This document shows positions 1 to 7,945 of a stretch of DNA of 41,973 nucleotides, piece after piece (position 1 is the first letter of the stretch; the number at the start of each line of letters is the position of its first letter). Location: positions 1 to 41,973 of the IMG/VR virus record IMGVR_UViG_3300000313_000158; one strand, 5' to 3'. Both the position numbers and the translations under genes were made by a program. The notes below the pieces were generated by a model. It saw only the letters and a program-made list of their open reading frames with translations, was not told where the DNA came from and did no database searches. The stretch is from a virus.

Positions 1-381
1 TTATTTTTTCTTTAGCAAATCTATCATTTCTTCTAAAGCTTTAATACGTTTATCCTTTTCGTCAAGTAGCATTTTCATAGAGTCTACTTGAGTCATGAGC
101 TCACGCTCTCTACCTGAATTTATATTACCAACTGAGTTACCATTACCGATTACACTTCCCATATAGGGTGTGAAAACTACGCTTCTTTCAAAAAATACAT
201 CCATAGAACAACTAAAGAAATCTGCTACTTTTTCAATTCTTACAACAGTTGGATTACCGTGCGTTAGTTGAGTAAGCGAATTTGCTTTTTGTGATCCGAT
301 TGCACCTAAAAGGTCAGAAGTCTTCAAATTTCTTTCTTTTAGTAATTGTTTGATAATCATTCCATTATACATATCAATCAA
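1..381 (-). CDS. HTH (XRE-like) repressor with C-terminal coiled coil
   Basis: Probable lysogeny repressor, 126 aa. Residues about 10-65 look like a Cro/CI-type helix-turn-helix, with a segment around residues 35-60 typical of XRE proteins. Residues 88-126 are charged and heptad-like, suggesting coiled-coil oligomerisation in place of a peptidase-type cleavage domain, so induction is probably not by RecA-type self-cleavage. It is divergent from the early operon and faces an inverted-repeat operator at 406-429. The stop codon is at the first base of the window, so sequence downstream of it is not visible. The repressor role is inferred from fold and position. Confidence 0.75.
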   Translation of the reverse strand: MIDMYNGMIIKQLLKERNLKTSDLLGAIGSQKANSLTQLTHGNPTVVRIEKVADFFSCSMDVFFERSVVFTPYMGSVIGNGNSVGNINSGRERELMTQVDSMKMLLDEKDKRIKALEEMIDLLKKK

Positions 382-405
382 GTATTTATTAATATTTAAC
401 TTAAT

Positions 406-429
406 AAATCAAACATATAAGTTTGATTT
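406..429. promoter_or_regulatory. Operator: 9-bp inverted repeat between repressor and early operon
   Basis: The arms AAATCAAAC (406-414) and GTTTGATTT (421-429) are perfect inverted repeats with a 6-nt spacer. The right arm contains the -33 TTTG of the rightward early promoter, so a bound repressor would block it. The minus strand offers a matching TTTG for leftward transcription but no good -7 box. This is the classic position for a phage operator. Confidence 0.7.
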
Positions 430-452
430 TATGAAAACATATATTAGTTTTG
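422..452 (+). promoter_or_regulatory. Rightward early promoter (Bacteroides type)
   Basis: TTTG at 422-425, a 19-nt spacer, then TAGTTTTG at 445-452 fit the Bacteroides -33/-7 consensus (TTTG / TAnnTTTG). Transcription would start near 459. That rules out a start at 450 for the next gene and favours ATG 492. Confidence 0.7.
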
Positions 453-491
453 CCATTAAAATTAGTAATAATAATTAAATCAGGCATTATA

Positions 492-689
492 ATGATGATA
501 AAAAATGAAAAAGTGAGTATAAATACTCATTACAAAGGTTTGAAGAGAAGCGAAAAGTCTCAATTCATAAAAGAGGTTATGGATAGATGTGATATCTGCT
601 ATCCAACTGTTTTTTACAAATTGTCACATGACAATTGGAGTAAGCTAGAGCGCGAAGCAATCGAAAAAATGATACAAAATGCTGACTAA
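492..689 (+). CDS. Small protein in Cro position
   Basis: A 65-aa protein and the first gene of the rightward early operon, directly opposite the repressor. The sequence is short, basic and predicted helical (SQFIKEVMDRCDICYPTVFY looks like a helix-turn-helix core), as expected of a Cro-like or host-takeover DNA-binding protein. ATG 492 is chosen because the promoter's predicted start site lies near 459. Its end overlaps the next gene by 11 nt, so the two are probably translationally coupled. The Cro role is inferred from position only. Confidence 0.6.
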   Translation: MMIKNEKVSINTHYKGLKRSEKSQFIKEVMDRCDICYPTVFYKLSHDNWSKLEREAIEKMIQNAD

Positions 690-1245
690 TATTGAGTTTT
701 ATAATACTCCGGGTGGTGATGTCGCTTGTAAGCAGGTAGACCAAGCAATGTTCATCTTAAATGAATCTCATACGGACATTATAGAGAATATGTTGTCAGT
801 CATAAATGAATTGTGGCCGGATGCTTTCAAATGTTTAAGTGAGATTTATTCAAAATCAAGCATGAATAAACGATATTACGAGTATTTAATGATACATCGT
901 TTTGTTCGTTGCAATTTTGGAGCGTATGATACTCAGCAGCTTGACATAGATTCTTTTGGTTCATGGCATTTTGAACAAGTACCTTGCCCACTTCGTGGTG
1001 AATGTAAATTTGAATATATGTTGTGTAATCCGAAGATGAAAACCAAACTCTCGGATCGTGAAACAGAAATTGCTATGCTATTGTGTACAAAAACTCCTGA
1101 AGAGATAGCATCTGATAACAGTATTTCACTTCGTACGGTGTATAATCATATTAATAACATCAAGATAAGATTGAAGGTCCGGACGATAGGACAAATCGTA
1201 TCCTGGTATAAATCTATCGAACATGACGTCAAAACAGTTTTTTAG
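679..1245 (+). CDS. LuxR-type HTH transcriptional regulator
   Basis: A 188-aa protein. The C-terminal third (about residues 117-178) has the GerE/LuxR helix-turn-helix pattern: LSDRETEIAMLL, then EEIASDNSISLRTVYNHINN, then IKIRLKV. The N-terminal 110 residues carry several cysteines (for example CPLRGECKFEYMLC) and match no response-regulator receiver, so the input signal is unknown. It overlaps the preceding gene by 11 nt and the following one by 23 nt, within a tight early operon. Proteins of this type occur in Bacteroides prophage early regions. It may control the early/late switch, but its target cannot be read here. Confidence 0.7.
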   Translation: MLTNIEFYNTPGGDVACKQVDQAMFILNESHTDIIENMLSVINELWPDAFKCLSEIYSKSSMNKRYYEYLMIHRFVRCNFGAYDTQQLDIDSFGSWHFEQVPCPLRGECKFEYMLCNPKMKTKLSDRETEIAMLLCTKTPEEIASDNSISLRTVYNHINNIKIRLKVRTIGQIVSWYKSIEHDVKTVF

Positions 1246-1408
1246 CAAGGTCGCTGAAATGCGTGAAGCACAAAGGAGCTATTACAAAAGCAGAAATATT
1301 AATGATTTGAGAACAGTAATGGTTCTTGAAAAAGAGATAGACAAAGAGATTGGTATAGTAAAAGAATATATTCGTTTACACCCGGATTATAAACAAAATG
1401 AATTTTAA
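1223..1408 (+). CDS. Small charged hypothetical protein
   Basis: A 61-aa, highly charged, predicted all-helical protein with no recognisable domain. It overlaps the LuxR-type gene by 23 nt and the antirepressor-like gene by 11 nt, which supports it as a genuine member of the early operon. Confidence 0.55.
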   Translation: MTSKQFFSKVAEMREAQRSYYKSRNINDLRTVMVLEKEIDKEIGIVKEYIRLHPDYKQNEF

Positions 1409-1922
1409 AGTTATGGATACAAAAGTTTTAGTAAGAGTGAATAATGTGGATATCGTTTCTACAAGTGACGAACAGCTGATCCCCATCAAACCTATGTGTC
1501 AGGCTTTAGGTATTGGTTATTCAAGTCAATTAAAAAAGATAAAAGAGGACGAAATACTCTCATCAACTGTAGCCGTCAGGACCACAGTTGGAGCTGATGG
1601 AAAAAATAGAGAAATGTGCTGTCTCTCCGTTCGCTATATATTTGGATGGTTATTTACTATAAATCCGTCCAATGTTGTTCCGGAAGCAAGAGAATCTGTT
1701 TTAAAATATAAGCACTTATGTTACGATGCTTTGTATGACTATTTTACAGGGCAACAAAAAAAAGTAATTGAGCAGAACAAGATTGAAATTGCATTACTTG
1801 AAGAGCTTGCTAATTACAACCAGCAAAGGGATCAGATAAATAAAAATATAAATGAGACGAGAAAGCGAATAGAGCAATTGAGAAAGGAACGATTAGACAA
1901 TGATCCAACACTCTTTGATTAA
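1398..1922 (+). CDS. Phage antirepressor N-terminal domain protein
   Basis: A 174-aa protein. Residues 1-120 resemble the P22 antirepressor N-terminal domain family: a strand-rich start, IPIKPMCQALGIGYSSQLKK, then CCLSVRYIFGWLFTINPSNV and a tail ending KYKHLCYDALYDYF. Residues 122-168 are a charged coiled coil. Such proteins bind and inactivate repressors or act as DNA-binding regulators. The usual second antirepressor domain is replaced by the coiled coil. Position in the early operon fits a role in induction; its actual partner is unknown. Confidence 0.75.
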   Translation: MNFKVMDTKVLVRVNNVDIVSTSDEQLIPIKPMCQALGIGYSSQLKKIKEDEILSSTVAVRTTVGADGKNREMCCLSVRYIFGWLFTINPSNVVPEARESVLKYKHLCYDALYDYFTGQQKKVIEQNKIEIALLEELANYNQQRDQINKNINETRKRIEQLRKERLDNDPTLFD

Positions 1923-1931
1923 TTAGATACG

Positions 1932-2009
1932 ATGAAGGCGTTAAATAAATTAATTATAGCGTGGTCGATTTGCTTGATATTTGGAATACTTTGTGCTTTG
2001 GCTTTATAA
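1932..2009 (+). CDS. Possible 25-aa single-span membrane peptide
   Basis: ATG at 1932 opens a 25-codon frame (MKALNKLIIAWSICLIFGIL then CALAL) ending at TAA 2007-2009. It fills the gap between the antirepressor and primase genes. The peptide is a basic N-terminus followed by one hydrophobic span. It may be a real phage membrane peptide or a chance frame. Confidence 0.3.
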   Translation: MKALNKLIIAWSICLIFGILCALAL

Positions 2010-2029
2010 ACTAAGATAAGAAGAACGAA

Positions 2030-5000
2030 ATGATTAATGAACAAGTGATAGAGCAAGTCCTTGATAGGACGGATATTGTAGATGTAATAAGTGGCTTTGT
2101 ACAACTGCAGAAAAAAGGTAGGCTATTTGTAGCTTGTTGCCCATTCCATCAAGAGAAAACGCCAAGTTTTAAGGTTGATCCTGCACGTAATACCTGGCAC
2201 TGTTTTGGAGCGTGCGCCACAGGAGGCAATGCGATATCTTTTTTAATGAGGCATGAGGGTTTTAGTTTTCCTGAAGCAATTAAATGGTTGGCTTGTAAGT
2301 ATGGCATTGAGGTTGAAGAGGAGTCGCTTACTCCCGACGAAATAAATCGCCGGCAAAAATATGAGTCGATGCTCATTATCAACGAGGAGTGCCAAAAATT
2401 TTATGCTGAAACTTATGAAACTAAAGAGGCGGCACAAGCTAAGATATATGCAGAAGAACGATGGGGAAGCGACTACGTTCAGGAGATGGGGATAGGTTAT
2501 GCCGGTAAAGGATGGACCGGTCTATATGATTATGCTGTACGTAAAGGGTTGAGTATTGAACTGATGAAGGAGCTTGGTTTGCTGAAGGATAATAAAAAGA
2601 CTCATTCTGTATATGACTTTTATCGTGATAGAATTATTATTCCGATACGTGACAGGTATCACCGTGTGATAGCATTTACTGCAAGGGATATTAGCGGTGT
2701 AGATGATGTGGCTAAGTATATGAATTCAAGCGAAAGCCAGGTATATTCTAAGTCAAAAACTATATTTGGCATAGACTTGGCAGTTCGTGAGGCAGCGAGA
2801 TCCGGCAAATTTTATTGTGTTGAAGGTGCTCCGGATGTGATGTCGTTGCAAAAGATTGGAGTGAATAACTCGATTGCTTCGCTTGGATCCGCTTGGACTA
2901 AAGAACAGTTTGAAAGTATAAAAAAATATGCCCAAAAGATCTGTTTTATTCCTGATGCCGATAGTATTAAAGGCAATGAAAAGTATGGTACCGGGATTAA
3001 AGCTGTGATGAAAAATGGATGTATTGCTTTAAATCAAGGCTGCTTTGTTTCGGTTCGTGAGATTCCTATAGGCAAAGGTAATACGAAGCAGGATCCTGGA
3101 AGCTATTGCTCGGATATCCACAAATTCGAATCACTCAAAGAAGAAGACTTTATAAATTGGTTCGCCCGATATCGCTTTATGGATGCGGACACAAATGAGG
3201 ACAAAATCAACGTAATGAATGAAATATGTGCGATGATAAGTGCCCTCAATGATGATGTAAAAGAAGAAATGTATCTGAATGACTTGAGCAATTATGCCAG
3301 CAAGTCGACATGGTCTTCAGCAATGCGCCGGGCAAAGCGCAAAAAACATGCTGATGCCGTAATGGAAGAGAGCAAGAAGATTGATCGGAATGATTATAGC
3401 AAATATGGATTTTATGAGAATAACGGAGCTTACTGCAGCATGACGAAAGATGGTGATGAATTTGCCTGGAGTAACTTTACCATGAAGCCGTTGTTTCATA
3501 TTAAAGATTCGATTTTGCCCAAACGCTTGTATAAAATCAAGAATCAAAGCAATCAAAAAGAAATTGTTGAAATGAAGCAGGAGGATCTTGTTTCTCTTTC
3601 TAAATTCAAACAGAAGATTGAAGGGTTAGGCAATTATGTGTGGTTGGCCACTGATAGAGAATTGACCAAACTAAAACTCTATTTGTATGAACAGACTGAA
3701 ACAGCGGTTGAAGTGAAACAACTTGGTTGGCAACGCAAAGGCTTCTTTGCGTTTGGTAATGGCGTCTATGATACGGATTGGCACCAGGTTGATGAATATG
3801 GTATTGTTCGTCTAAAAGGAGGCAATTTTTATTTGCCGGCACAGTCCAAAATCTATAAAGATGATGTGAAACTATTTCAGTTTGAACGTAAGTTTGTGCA
3901 TCTCAATTATTCAAATATCAGCTTGAACGATTATGCCGAGAAGTTGATCGGAGTTTTTGGTGATAATGCTAAGATCGGTTTGTGTTTTTTGTTGGCCACT
4001 TTATTTCGTGATATCATTGTGAGTTATACTAAAAGTTTTCCGATCTTAGATTTGTTTGGTCCTAAAGGTTCCGGTAAATCAGAACTTGGTCATTCATTAA
4101 TGAGTTTTTTTATTATTGGCAATACTCCTCCGAACATCCAAAACTCGACAATTGCCTCTATGGCAGATCTTGTTGCACAATGTGCAAATGCTCTTGTGCA
4201 TATTGACGAATACAAAAATACGATTGATATGGATAAGAGAGAGTTCTTGAAAGGCTTGTGGGATGGTGCCGGACGTTCTCGTATGAATATGGATTTGGAT
4301 AAGAAACGTGAGATTACGTCTGTGGATTGCGGAGTAGTTATGTCCGGGCAGGAGATGCCGACAATTGATATTGCATTATTCTCGAGATTAATTTATTTGA
4401 CATTTAACAAAACGGATTTCTCAATAGAAGAGAAGAAGCGATTTAATGAGCTTCGTGATATTCGTAAAATGGGACTTTCACATTTAGTATTAAAATTATT
4501 GCGATTACGCCCTATAATGGAGGCATCATTTTATAATAATTACAAAGGATGTATGGATGATTTAAATAATGCTCTTTCAGGAGAGCGCATTGAAGATCGC
4601 ATACAGCAGAATTGGGTTATACCCTTAGCTTCATTTAGGACGTTGGATCAATCTATTGACATGCCTTTTACTTATCCGGAACTTTTAAAGATTGTTGTTA
4701 AGGGCATCAAAACTCAAAATGGTGAGTGTAAAAGTAACAATGAACTGGGTAATTTCTGGAGAGTCGTAAGCTATTTGTTTCAAGATGGAGAGATATATAC
4801 TAATGCGGATTTTCGTATAGATTATATGGCTAAAATAAAGACGGATAAGATTAAAGATGAAGTAATCTTCAGCCAGGCGAGACAAATACTCCGTATACTT
4901 CCTAATAGAATTTTTATGTTGTATAAGAAATTTGGCAAGCAGATTGGCGATAACATTCTACCTACGGAGTCTTTAAAATATTACTTGATGAATAACAATG

Positions 5001-5248
5001 CTTATTTAGGCAAGATGCCATCGGTTAGATTTAAATGTATACAAAAGGGGCAAGAAGTGTCTATTGGCGAAACAGATCAGTTGGGGCAAACTAAATATAA
5101 TAAGGCTACGGTTGTTAGAGCACCTCTGTGTTTTGACTATGAAATGCTCAAGGAACAGTTTGATATAGCACTTGAGGTAAGTACTGAAGATATAGTAGAT
5201 GAAGAAGAAAGTATAAATAATAAAACACCGGAGAGCCTACCTTTCTAG
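2030..5248 (+). CDS. DNA primase-helicase (CHC2 zinc finger, Toprim, helicase)
   Basis: A 1072-aa replication protein. Residues 35-100 form a CHC2 zinc finger with ligands C37, H40, C58 and C62; the last pair reads CFGAC, one residue longer than the usual CxxC. Residues about 260-340 are a Toprim domain, with E in CVEGAPDV and the acidic pair in FIPDADS. Residues about 675-870 hold a P-loop NTPase with Walker A GPKGSGKS and Walker B LVHIDEY. The protein should prime DNA at the fork and possibly unwind it. No other replication gene is visible, so this is probably the phage initiator-replicase accessory, with the repeat-rich region just downstream as a candidate origin. Confidence 0.85.
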   Translation: MINEQVIEQVLDRTDIVDVISGFVQLQKKGRLFVACCPFHQEKTPSFKVDPARNTWHCFGACATGGNAISFLMRHEGFSFPEAIKWLACKYGIEVEEESLTPDEINRRQKYESMLIINEECQKFYAETYETKEAAQAKIYAEERWGSDYVQEMGIGYAGKGWTGLYDYAVRKGLSIELMKELGLLKDNKKTHSVYDFYRDRIIIPIRDRYHRVIAFTARDISGVDDVAKYMNSSESQVYSKSKTIFGIDLAVREAARSGKFYCVEGAPDVMSLQKIGVNNSIASLGSAWTKEQFESIKKYAQKICFIPDADSIKGNEKYGTGIKAVMKNGCIALNQGCFVSVREIPIGKGNTKQDPGSYCSDIHKFESLKEEDFINWFARYRFMDADTNEDKINVMNEICAMISALNDDVKEEMYLNDLSNYASKSTWSSAMRRAKRKKHADAVMEESKKIDRNDYSKYGFYENNGAYCSMTKDGDEFAWSNFTMKPLFHIKDSILPKRLYKIKNQSNQKEIVEMKQEDLVSLSKFKQKIEGLGNYVWLATDRELTKLKLYLYEQTETAVEVKQLGWQRKGFFAFGNGVYDTDWHQVDEYGIVRLKGGNFYLPAQSKIYKDDVKLFQFERKFVHLNYSNISLNDYAEKLIGVFGDNAKIGLCFLLATLFRDIIVSYTKSFPILDLFGPKGSGKSELGHSLMSFFIIGNTPPNIQNSTIASMADLVAQCANALVHIDEYKNTIDMDKREFLKGLWDGAGRSRMNMDLDKKREITSVDCGVVMSGQEMPTIDIALFSRLIYLTFNKTDFSIEEKKRFNELRDIRKMGLSHLVLKLLRLRPIMEASFYNNYKGCMDDLNNALSGERIEDRIQQNWVIPLASFRTLDQSIDMPFTYPELLKIVVKGIKTQNGECKSNNELGNFWRVVSYLFQDGEIYTNADFRIDYMAKIKTDKIKDEVIFSQARQILRILPNRIFMLYKKFGKQIGDNILPTESLKYYLMNNNAYLGKMPSVRFKCIQKGQEVSIGETDQLGQTKYNKATVVRAPLCFDYEMLKEQFDIALEVSTEDIVDEEESINNKTPESLPF

Positions 5249-5280
5249 TGCTTGAACATTCATTAATCATTTTATTATTT

Positions 5281-5310
5281 GAATAGCTGGGCTGTGAAGT
5301 TCGGCTATTC
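5281..5310 (+). terminator. Hairpin after primase gene
   Basis: GAATAGC (5281-5287) and GCTATTC (5304-5310) pair perfectly 33 nt after the primase stop. The inner part can add weaker G-U pairs. No strong U-run follows, so it may be a weak terminator or mRNA end. Confidence 0.4.
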
Positions 5311-5373
5311 TTGTATAGAAGTTATATATGTGTTTGTGTTATATTTTCTTTCTCTCACGTAAGCTTTTTTTTA

Positions 5374-5591
5374 ACTACATTCACTACATTATCTACATTC
5401 TAGAAAATGAGATAGTTAATAAGGAAAATGATAGACTACATTGGTACTACATTCTACTACAATTTTTTGTTTGATCTCTCAAAAACTACAATCTCTTACA
5501 AAAACTACAGATGTAGTATCAATTCTTTAAGGTATAGAATCAATTAAATTACTCATTTTCAATATGATAGATAAAATGTAGTGAATGTAGT
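5374..5591. repeat. ACTACATT iteron-like array, candidate replication origin
   Basis: ACTACATT occurs at 5374, 5383, 5435 and 5446, with near matches at 5392 and 5457. The opposite orientation, AATGTAGT, occurs at 5575 and 5584. The 17-mer at 5374-5390 is the exact reverse complement of 5575-5591. A compact palindromic version, ACTACA-2 nt-TGTAGT, lies at 5504-5517. The region is AT-rich, lies just after the primase-helicase gene and is non-coding. These are features of a replication origin or multi-site operator; function is inferred. Confidence 0.5.
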
Positions 5592-5731
5592 GCTTGTAGG
5601 AGGCAAAATACATGTTCTATCTACAATTTTTATATGACTGATTTCTGATTTTTATCAAACAGATATGAATATATTTATGCTCTAGATTAAACTAAAAACC
5701 TATTTATCACGCAGTTCACTAATTTTATTCC
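5474..5731 (+). repeat. Tandem duplication, copy 1 (decayed)
   Basis: This segment matches the next one (from 5732) at an offset of about 258 bases, starting at ATCTCTCAAAAACTACA. Similarity continues into the coding start of the gene at 5954. Copy 1 lacks about 30 bases that in copy 2 include the promoter -7 box. Divergence is scattered, so the duplication is not recent. Confidence 0.75.
5665..5731 (+). pseudogene. Dead 5' fragment of the gene at 5954
   Basis: From ATG 5665 the sequence lines up with the first ~22 codons of the intact gene at 5954, for example AAACTAAAAACCTATTTA against AAACTCGAAACCTATTTA. A TAG at 5683-5685 stops the frame after six codons, and the match ends where copy 2 begins. 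It is the truncated gene start carried by duplication copy 1. Confidence 0.65.
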
Positions 5732-6020
5732 ATCTCTCAAAAACTACAATTTCTTACAAAAACTACAAATGTAGTATCAATTCTTTAAGGTGTAAAATTA
5801 ATTAATATACTCTTTTTCAGTATAATAGATAATATGTAGTGAATGTAGTGCTTGTAAGTGGCAAAAAACATGTTCGCTCTGTAAGGTTTTATATGACTGA
5901 TTTTGTTTAAAATCAAACATAAATACTATATTTGTACTGAAAATCAATTATGTATGAATAATTTTATACTCTATCTTAAACTCGAAACCTATTTAGCACA
6001 ATGGCTCACTAATTCTCTTG
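5732..6020 (+). repeat. Tandem duplication, copy 2 (functional)
   Basis: The second copy contains the palindrome ACTACA-AA-TGTAGT (5762-5775), the tandem AATGTAGT-like motifs (5833-5849), the promoter at 5902-5934 and the start of the gene at 5954. It is the copy joined to an intact gene. Confidence 0.7.
5902..5934 (+). promoter_or_regulatory. Bacteroides-type promoter for the 5954 gene
   Basis: TTTG at 5902-5905, a 21-nt spacer and TATATTTG at 5927-5934 match the -33/-7 consensus. Transcription would start near 5941, so translation must begin at ATG 5954, giving a very short leader. The same box is missing from duplication copy 1. Confidence 0.65.
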
Positions 6021-6496
6021 GTGATCCTGTCCGCTTTCCGGTTCAATCAAATGAAAATGCAATCATTCGGCGTTTTTTACAAAAATGTCCTCAAGACAAA
6101 GGGCCTGAAACTTTTGCTCCGGGGTTAACCGGAATAGTTATTCCCGATTCAAAAGCGAAGAATCCCGTTGTTTATAATTATTTCGGTCCTAAAGCTAAAG
6201 ATGCGCTCATTGAAGCGATAGAAGATTTGTTTCGTCGTAATATGTGGGCGGAACTTGGAGATATGTTTGATGGTTCTGTCGGACTTAATAAAGTCATTGC
6301 TGCCTGGTGTGAGATGCACGGAATTGATGACGACTATACCGAAACAGTTCGTCAAAAATATTACCGTATTCGTAAGGCCTATGGGAAGAAAGGCATATTT
6401 TTAAATACTTTAACAAGAAAACGTGGGGATGAGAGTGCTGATTTCGTACAGCCCCGAACAACTCCGAACATTGGTTATGGAAATAAAACATATTAA
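5954..6496 (+). CDS. Hypothetical phage protein, possible regulator
   Basis: A 180-aa protein with no family I can name. The middle (about residues 75-135) is helical, and the stretch GLNKVIAAWCEMHGIDDDY followed by a basic helix RQKYYRIRKAYGKK could be a helix-turn-helix. It has its own promoter immediately upstream and starts the rightward region leading to the head genes, so a DNA-binding or middle-gene control role is plausible but unproven. A decayed copy of its first codons lies at 5665. Confidence 0.6.
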   Translation: MNNFILYLKLETYLAQWLTNSLGDPVRFPVQSNENAIIRRFLQKCPQDKGPETFAPGLTGIVIPDSKAKNPVVYNYFGPKAKDALIEAIEDLFRRNMWAELGDMFDGSVGLNKVIAAWCEMHGIDDDYTETVRQKYYRIRKAYGKKGIFLNTLTRKRGDESADFVQPRTTPNIGYGNKTY

Positions 6497-6881
6497 AAAG
6501 GTAGAAGTAATAGAAGCATGCCATATCACAAAAACTAATCTTATTGGTAATAGGTATGTTGTGGTTGAGCATGATTCCGATTTTACTCAATTAGACACGA
6601 AAGGTTTGTCTCAACTTGACATATCTGATAAGATTGAGAATAAGGTGCGTATCTATACATTGAAGCTAGTTGCACAAACGTTGGAGCGTTTCATCGTCGG
6701 CAATAAGAAATTTGTATTTAAGGTGACTGCCGTTAGTGGAGAATGTTATTTGATTGGTACTGAAAAAAGACCATATCCGGTCATAAATAATTCGGAGAGT
6801 TATCCTAATGAGCCGGCCGGTAAGGCAGGCAATACGCTTACCGTTACATATTCTCAACTCTTTATCGCTCAAATTCCCTGA
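6477..6881 (+). CDS. Hypothetical protein
   Basis: A 134-aa protein of unknown function, predicted mixed alpha/beta, with no domain recognised. ATG 6477 is preferred over an upstream ATG at 6423 because it cuts the overlap with the previous gene from 74 to 20 nt. It lies between the putative regulator and the head protease and probably belongs to the same transcript. Confidence 0.55.
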   Translation: MEIKHIKKVEVIEACHITKTNLIGNRYVVVEHDSDFTQLDTKGLSQLDISDKIENKVRIYTLKLVAQTLERFIVGNKKFVFKVTAVSGECYLIGTEKRPYPVINNSESYPNEPAGKAGNTLTVTYSQLFIAQIP

Positions 6882-6940
6882 TTGCAAGTCTTTTTAAACA
6901 GTTCGAACCTATAGTAATATTGCCTGAAAATCGAGGTAAT

Positions 6941-7945
6941 ATGAATAAATATCAACTAACAATCGATGACATAATTGGAGATTGGGCATATAGCAAAGGA
7001 TATGTGCGCAATGTTTTGTCTGGATTCAATGGTAAGCCGGTCAACGTCAAAATTTCATCGCTGGGCGGTTCTGTTGACCATGCTCTTGATATTCGGCAGC
7101 AGTTTGCCGATCATGGTGATGTAACAGCTTATATTTTTGGTTTTACGGCAAGTGCAGCCACCATTCTTGCGATGGGGGCTAAAAAGGTTTGTATGTCTAA
7201 GTACGCAATGTTTCTTGTACATAAATGTTCTAATTGGGTTGACGCCTGGGGACAATACAATGCAGACCAAATACAAGAGTTGATAGAACAGCTAAAGGAA
7301 AATAAGCTTCAGAATGACAAGATTGATCTTGTTATTGCTAGTATTTATGCCGATAAGTGCAAAAAACAAGTTAATGATATCCTTGATATCCTGAAAGAAG
7401 GCAAGTGGCTAACGGCAGAAGAAGCCAAAGAGATCGGACTTGTTGATGAGATTCTTGAAGACGAATCCGATGATAAGGTTGATTATGTTTCGCTTAATAA
7501 TAAGTTGAATGCGTTTGGCCTTACTCCTTATAAACAACCTTCAAAAAAAGAAGACAAAACTTCCGGAATGCTTGATAAGATCCTGCATAAATTGGATAAT
7601 CTTGTCGGCAATAAAAATGACAACACAGCACAAAATAAAATCACGATGAAAGAAGATTACAAAGGTGTCAACACAATCCTGAATGTCAAGGGATTGGATT
7701 TTGACAAAGACGCCAAGTGCACGCTCACTGAAGCGCAGGTTAAGGCTATCGAAGATGCTTTTAAAACGAAAGATGATGCCGTGACCGCTAAAGATCAAAA
7801 GATTCAAGAGCTGAATACTCAGGTTGAGAATTTACAAAACAAACCGGGTGATGAGACAACCCATGTAGAAGACGGTGGTAAAGACGATATTGATTCGGCT
7901 TCTTCTGCCAAAGAGATGTATAACCATTTTAAAGATTTACTCTAA
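6941..7945 (+). CDS. ClpP-like head maturation protease fused to scaffold-like tail
   Basis: A 334-aa protein. Residues 1-180 are a ClpP/S49-like serine protease: LGGSVDHALDI precedes the nucleophile in GFTASAATILAMGA (S71), and the base is H94 in FLVHKCSN. The usual C-terminal motif of the fold appears as WLTAEEAKEIGLVDEI. Residues 210-334 are charged and coiled-coil-like, as in phage scaffolds. It should process the capsid precursor during head assembly. ATG 6941 is used because the frame upstream opens only with TTG. Its stop overlaps the capsid start (TAATG at 7943-7947). Confidence 0.85.
   Translation: MNKYQLTIDDIIGDWAYSKGYVRNVLSGFNGKPVNVKISSLGGSVDHALDIRQQFADHGDVTAYIFGFTASAATILAMGAKKVCMSKYAMFLVHKCSNWVDAWGQYNADQIQELIEQLKENKLQNDKIDLVIASIYADKCKKQVNDILDILKEGKWLTAEEAKEIGLVDEILEDESDDKVDYVSLNNKLNAFGLTPYKQPSKKEDKTSGMLDKILHKLDNLVGNKNDNTAQNKITMKEDYKGVNTILNVKGLDFDKDAKCTLTEAQVKAIEDAFKTKDDAVTAKDQKIQELNTQVENLQNKPGDETTHVEDGGKDDIDSASSAKEMYNHFKDLL

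Noticed and set aside
450-491. Longer start for the Cro-position gene
   Set aside because: It overlaps the -7 box (445-452) and lies before the predicted transcription start.
5903-5953. Longer start for the 5954 gene
   Set aside because: The start would be TTG inside the promoter, upstream of the predicted transcription start.
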